Shown piece after piece: positions 59,360-64,000 of a stretch of 64,000 bases of DNA (its first letter is position 1; every line of letters begins with the position of its first letter). Below the pieces are notes generated by a model. The model ran no database searches and was not told where the DNA came from. It was given only the letters and a program-made list of their open reading frames with translations. The stretch covers positions 5,001-69,000 of the forward strand of contig JAVKOQ010000141.1 in assembly GCA_031835245.1 (NCBI GenBank). Direction: 5' to 3'. A program made the translations under genes and the position numbers. Origin of the DNA: Balamuthia mandrillaris. Lineage: Eukaryota; Discosea; Longamoebia; Balamuthiidae.

Positions 59360-59931
59360 GGTGCTGTGTATCCATGTACTATGTTCTTGTTGAGCAGGGA
59401 ATCAGCGCAAACTTGCTCGTTTTCTCCCACCACGTAAGTGCAGTTTGGGATTACCTCTGTTTTCTGTTCTTTTTCTTTTTCTTCTTGTTAAACAAAGAAT
59501 CGAACCAAGAGACAAGAGAGTGCCGAGAGCCTAATGTAATTTAATGCAAAGAAAGCAAGAAGAGTGAGAGCCTGTGTAGCTTTGCCGTTTGAATTGAATG
59601 AAGATGTAAGAGGGGACGAAAAGAACAGTTAAGGAGAATAGCGTGACCCCTACTACTGAGAGCCCTTCTAAAGTCTCTAAAGCCCTGGTCCCAGGGCAGG
59701 GGGCTCTCTCTAGGATAGATGCAGACATAAACAAGCCTAGCAACCTGTACTTTACTACCCAAGCAGATGTTTGTTGTGCGTTGTTTTTGCTACCTCTTTC
59801 TCTTCTTCTTCCTCTGCCTCTCCCTTTCCCTTTGCCTTCCATATAAATTTCACCGGGTGGAAAAACTACCAATTTCCATCATAAAACTTTATGAGGACTG
59901 TAAGCTGGCACAAACACAACCACATTTTTTG

Positions 59932-60180
59932 CCATTGCTTTTGTTGTTGTTGTCATTGCCATTGTCTTTGTCCTTGTTGTTGTCATTGCCATTGTCTTTG
60001 TCCTTGTTGTTGTCATTGCCATTGCCCTTGCCATCTTGTCATTGCCATTGCCTTTGTCCTTGTTTTTGTCATTGCCATTGCTGTTGGCCTTGGCATTGCA
60101 AATGTCCTTGCTGTTGTCATTGTCATTGCCGTTGCTGTTGCTATCATCATTGTTAATGCTATTGTTGTTGTCCTTGTCAT
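59932..60180. repeat. Minisatellite, ~30-bp unit, degenerate TTG-rich
   Basis: Three near-perfect units (attgccattgtctttgtcct, then tgttgttgtc) are followed by several diverged ones. The unit length is a multiple of three, and one minus-strand frame reads as Asn/Asp/Lys/Gly-rich repeats. No convincing start or flanking coding sequence is seen. Confidence 0.8.
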
Positions 60181-61436
60181 TGGTGAAGGCCATCAAATGA
60201 TGATGGCCACAAGAGTCATCAAATGAACCACGATTCTTGGAAAGGAGCCCAAAGTATTCAATGAGTTCTCCGTAAGGAAGAGCATTGCATTGTTTGTTGT
60301 TTGAAGAACAAAACAGAATAGAATGAAAAAAGCAAGAGATTGTTTGAAGGAAAGAAAGAGAGAGAGAGTACAACACCAATAAAGAGACTGTATTAAGCAT
60401 CCTTGTCCAAGTCTTTGTCAGTGAAATGGACGTCCTCCACGTTGGCTTCCATGACAAATATGACATGGACAAAGGTCATTGATCTTTAGCTTCAACAGCA
60501 GCTTAGAACAGTCCTTGTAACATCTGTAAACTGTTGTTGTTAAGGATTAGAAACAAGACAAAATTGTTATAAGAGAGAACAAAAAGAACATATATTCAAT
60601 GGTGTTTCCTTACAATCCATAAAGGCACAACTTGAAGTCATTGCCAAGTCCTGCCAAGTTACTATCTACTTCATCACTCAAGGAGAACTGCTGCGCCCTG
60701 GCAAGCAGTTATACACAGCTGTGGATAATAGTTATGAAGCAAACAGCCATATTATTCATGCCTGTTTAGTCATAAGAAGTTTATTTGCTCTGAGAACAAC
60801 ACCAATCTATACATAAAAAGTAAGCATTGTACATACATAGTGTACTTTTACTTCTCTTACTCCCTCATCCTCAATGCCTTCCCAATTGTTACTCAATTCA
60901 CAAGTGAAAGGTGTTGAATGAGATTTCAGACCAACTTTGTATCATCTAGCTATCCTTTTCTTTCCCTTTCCTTTCTTCTCTTTTCCTTGCTATTACATTA
61001 CTTCCAAAGATTGGTAAAATGCAGAAGAACTTCCATGCTTCCAACTTGCTTTTGCTGCCCATAATCTCCAGACTCGTTTACAACTTTGCTTACATTGTTC
61101 CATCTCTTGAGCTCTGTTGCATTTCTTTTCACTTGACAGGAGCTTTGTTGTACAGTTTTCTATAATCAGCTTTCTGACTTGTTCTTCATTTCCATGATCT
61201 TTGGTTGTTGTGAAGAAAAGACACTCATGTGACGCCTTATTCTCACTTATAATCATCTAAGGAACCAGTAGACAATTAAACAGGCATGAAGGTTAAAAAA
61301 TGAGTAAAAATAGGACTCAAAAGTATGACACATAGTGCTTGCAGTTCTTGTCCCTCTTTTTTCCTCCTTTCTCTCTGGCCTTTTGCTTCTATCCCTCTTT
61401 TCTCTTTTTTTTCTTGCTGTTTTCTTTGTGCACAAC

Positions 61437-63275
61437 AATGAAAGGGGAAAGGTAAGGCAACAGGAGGTATTTGCTGCTTATTAATCATTTTATCAAAAGA
61501 AAGGCTTAAGGGCATGTAGTTATCTGCCACCTCCTTTACCTTTTGTTTTCCTGGTGCACAGTAGGTGGGGCAAATTGAACCAGAGCGAAGTTCCAAGGGG
61601 CAGTCATCTTGCTTTCCTTGATACACCTGTTTCAAGTTTTGTTGGAGGAAGTTAGCAAAGTGTAAAGATGAAATGGTGAATTTTACATTACTTGCTATGT
61701 TCTCTCAATGGATAGGGACTCTCTTTTAATATACCTAAAACACTCCAGTAATCTTATAGTTTGTTGTGATACACTCTCTATAATCCTATCCCATTCTCTT
61801 AATATATTTCTTCTTTTCATTCTATCAAAGGTCTTTTTCTACATCCACTGAGTTGTCCATTAGGTTTTCCTACTGGCCTTTTTACACTTGTCAACATCAA
61901 CTTACTTTTTCTTGGTAAGTTCAGTTTTTGGGTAATTAACTTATATTGGATACTTGGGGTTTTTTGGAGAAAACTTGGAGCACTTTCATAGTAGTGTCAA
62001 GTGGACTGCTCTGAGTACCAAAAGAAGGTTGTCAAGACGGCCAAAAACAACACTGGTGACAGCTGCTTGGGGGATGTTCAGTTGACACAGTTATGATGCT
62101 GAAAACAGTTAATAGCTGTGTTTTTGCTTCTTTAGGCATTTATAGGATGCCACTTTTTGTTCAAGAAAGGGGCAAACAATGTAAGCATTATCACAAAGTT
62201 GTCCTTTAAAATGAAGGATACAGTCCTGATTAGTCCAGCCAGCAGCAGTTGTATAGTGGTTAAATAAGGTCAAAAAGATGTTTGGGTCCTCAGGGCATCA
62301 GCCATATTAGTAATGTCCTTTCAAGGAAGTAATTTTTCCTTCAAGTCCAAAACAGCTCCTGCAACAAACTTCTCCAAGACCTGGGTCTCATTGAAATCCA
62401 TGAGGATAGTCTCTTGTAGTATTGTTTGTACTCACAAGTTCCAAGCATCCACAGACGCATCAATGTTCATGTAAGAGTTCCAAGCTTCATGATCTTAGCA
62501 ATTGCTCAGTCATGATATAGAGACTGGGAAGGATGATGCCACATAAAAAAAAGCTGGGACCATCAGTCAAGGAGCTCTTGATTGGATAAGAATAATAATG
62601 AGGGCAATAAAAGGAAGAAGAAATGACCCTTTTGCTACAACAGCCTAGACTCCCATAGGGAGCAATGGCAGCCAGGTATAAGTTTAAGATTCAAAAACCC
62701 ATCTCCTATTATAATGACAGCAGATCGGTACGCTTTGTTTAGCATCAAGTTAATGAATGAATAAAGATTAAACTTTCATGGAAAAAGATTTTATATTGAC
62801 TGATTGCATAAGCATTTTAATCAGTAACCAATCACAGTCTGGATCATTAAGGTCCATAAATAATAGATTGCTGGATGGAAGTTGGCTGGAGAGGGAATCA
62901 AAGAAAAAGCTCTTGCCCTAGTGCAGAATAACTGGAGTCCAATCTGTAATGTGAGATGAAGCTTGATGCTTGAATCATCTGCAACTTCTTGAATTCTGTG
63001 ATGAAGAGGAACTATCATTATCATTATATTGAAAAGTTCTTTGTTCTCTTTGTGAGCAATGGTGAGAGGGAAAGGTGAGGCAGCAGGGGTGTTTGCCTAT
63101 TGTTAAACACTCAGTCAAAAGAAAGGCTCAAGAGAGTGCAGCCATCTGCCACTTCCTCCCTCCTTTTGTTCTCCTGGTGTACAACAGGTGAGGCAAAATG
63201 AACCGAAGTGAAGTGGTTCAGAGGGGCTGCCATCTTGCTTTTCCTTGATGCACCTTGTTCACGTTTTGTTGGAAG
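61437..63275. repeat. ~215-bp dispersed repeat, two direct copies
   Basis: Copies at 61437-61650 and 63058-63275 match along their length with scattered differences: aaaagaaaggct-aag, atctgccac-tcct, cttttgtt-tcctggtg, ggggc-g-catcttgctt, tccttgat-cacct. On the minus strand both carry a similar open frame (QGK...P...EVAD...LLSLSFD-like). It is closed by a stop in the second copy, hinting at a decayed coding repeat such as a transposon fragment. The family is not recognised. Confidence 0.7.
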
Positions 63276-64000
63276 AAGCCAATGCCAAAAGCCAAATCCC
63301 AAGGTTCAATGGTCTGAAAATAGTCATATTGAAGGACAGCCCAATCTCCAAAGCTGCAGGCTTGCCGCTGACGTTGCATGCTGATGTATCTAATATGACT
63401 AGCCAAAATAAAGTGATGTATTACTGATTGAGGGAATGTTTGGCTCATTACCTCAAACATCACTTGAGTAAGTTCACAAATAACCATCCAAAGCAGTGAC
63501 TGTCATTCATGAAGTGTCCAGGAGACCATTGATGCTGCCATGGACAACATATGGGCATCATTTGCAAATCTGTCAGCAAGTCAATCATCAAACAAAGCAA
63601 AGTCAGGAAAAACGCCACCATTGTTGGAAAAGTGCAAAGGCAGAACAGTGGCTCCTGCTTTACTTACCATCTTCCATTGCTATGGTAGGAACTCTCTCTT
63701 TCTCTTTTGCTCTTTCTTTCTTTCTCTCTCTCTCTCTTTCTCTCCTTCCTTCCCTCTCACTTTCTCTCTTTCTCTCTCTCTCTCACTATTTTTTGTATTC
63801 TACTTGTTGCCTAAATCAATCCAGTAGTATTGTAACTTGTAATAATCTATCAACACACATTGCTCATGGGCTGTTCATGGGAACTCATTGTCCACTGTGG
63901 CCTTTTAAGCAGCAATAGGATATTATCACTAATTTCTCTCTCTTTTCCTACTATTGGTACATTCCCTCTCTCTTTCTCTCTCTTCCTCCCTCTCTCCCTC

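Larger units (their letters stand above)
59360..64000. other. AT-rich repeat region without a supportable gene
   Basis: After the neurofibromin stop, base composition returns to AT-rich and no open frame shows similarity or coding character. Contents: a ~30-bp minisatellite (59932-60180), a ~215-bp repeat in two direct copies (61437-61650 and 63058-63275), a segment at 61760-61870 shared with the left flank (2700-2835, partly 4285-4345), and CT microsatellite tracts at the far end (63695-63785 and 63935-64000). No tRNA or rRNA was recognised. Confidence 0.65.

Noticed and set aside
59879-60472. 197-codon minus-strand frame containing the 30-bp minisatellite
   Set aside because: Open only because of the repeat; the N-terminal part has no similarity and the frame of the repeat drifts between units.

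Overview
The window is nuclear DNA from an intron-rich, gene-dense, free-living-type eukaryotic microbe. Nearly every gene is split by short GT-AG introns (about 60-150 bp), and intergenic gaps are mostly 200-600 bp. The gene mix (full-length neurofibromin, a plant-type gamma-carbonic anhydrase, a TBC1D22 Rab-GAP, a KICSTOR subunit, asparagine and glutamine homopolymers) fits a protist near Amoebozoa (a discosean such as an Acanthamoeba or Balamuthia relative) better than an animal, fungus or plant. This placement is an inference from content; no rRNA marker is present.

Layout. Positions 1-6979 are an AT-rich, repeat-filled region with no supportable gene. It holds a ~200-bp repeat in three copies, a CA-rich minisatellite with an inverted partner, and a candidate DNA transposon bounded by ~45-bp inverted repeats. 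Positions 6980-59359 are a dense island of 13 genes, in order: tandem-DEP AGC kinase (-), USP36-like deubiquitinase (-), membrane-anchored alpha/beta hydrolase (+), cystathionine beta-synthase (-), KICS2-like KICSTOR subunit (-), TAF5 (+), gamma-carbonic anhydrase (+), SWR1/p400-type remodelling ATPase (-), TBC1D22 Rab-GAP (+), DH-PH RhoGEF (-), organellar RNase II/R-type exonuclease (-), dihydroflavonol-reductase-like dehydrogenase (-) and neurofibromin (+, ~11 kb). Positions 59360-64000 return to AT-rich repeat DNA that shares sequence with the left flank.

The main accessory feature is a decayed IS607-family element inside one 2-kb intron of the TBC1D22 gene, in the host gene's orientation. 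It has a MerR-like helix-turn-helix plus serine recombinase remnant (TnpA) followed by a TnpB/Fanzor2-type RNA-guided nuclease remnant. Both genes are broken by stops, frameshifts and deletions.

The host genes are ordinary cellular functions and do not form a functional operon. A loose theme is growth and nutrient signalling: neurofibromin (Ras off-switch), KICS2 (TORC1 amino-acid sensing), an AGC kinase, a RhoGEF and a Rab-GAP. Two probable single-base indel sites, in the CBS gene and in the RhoGEF leader, may be assembly errors and should be read with that in mind. Exon boundaries given below were read from splice signals and family alignment by eye. Those called 'about' are approximate.
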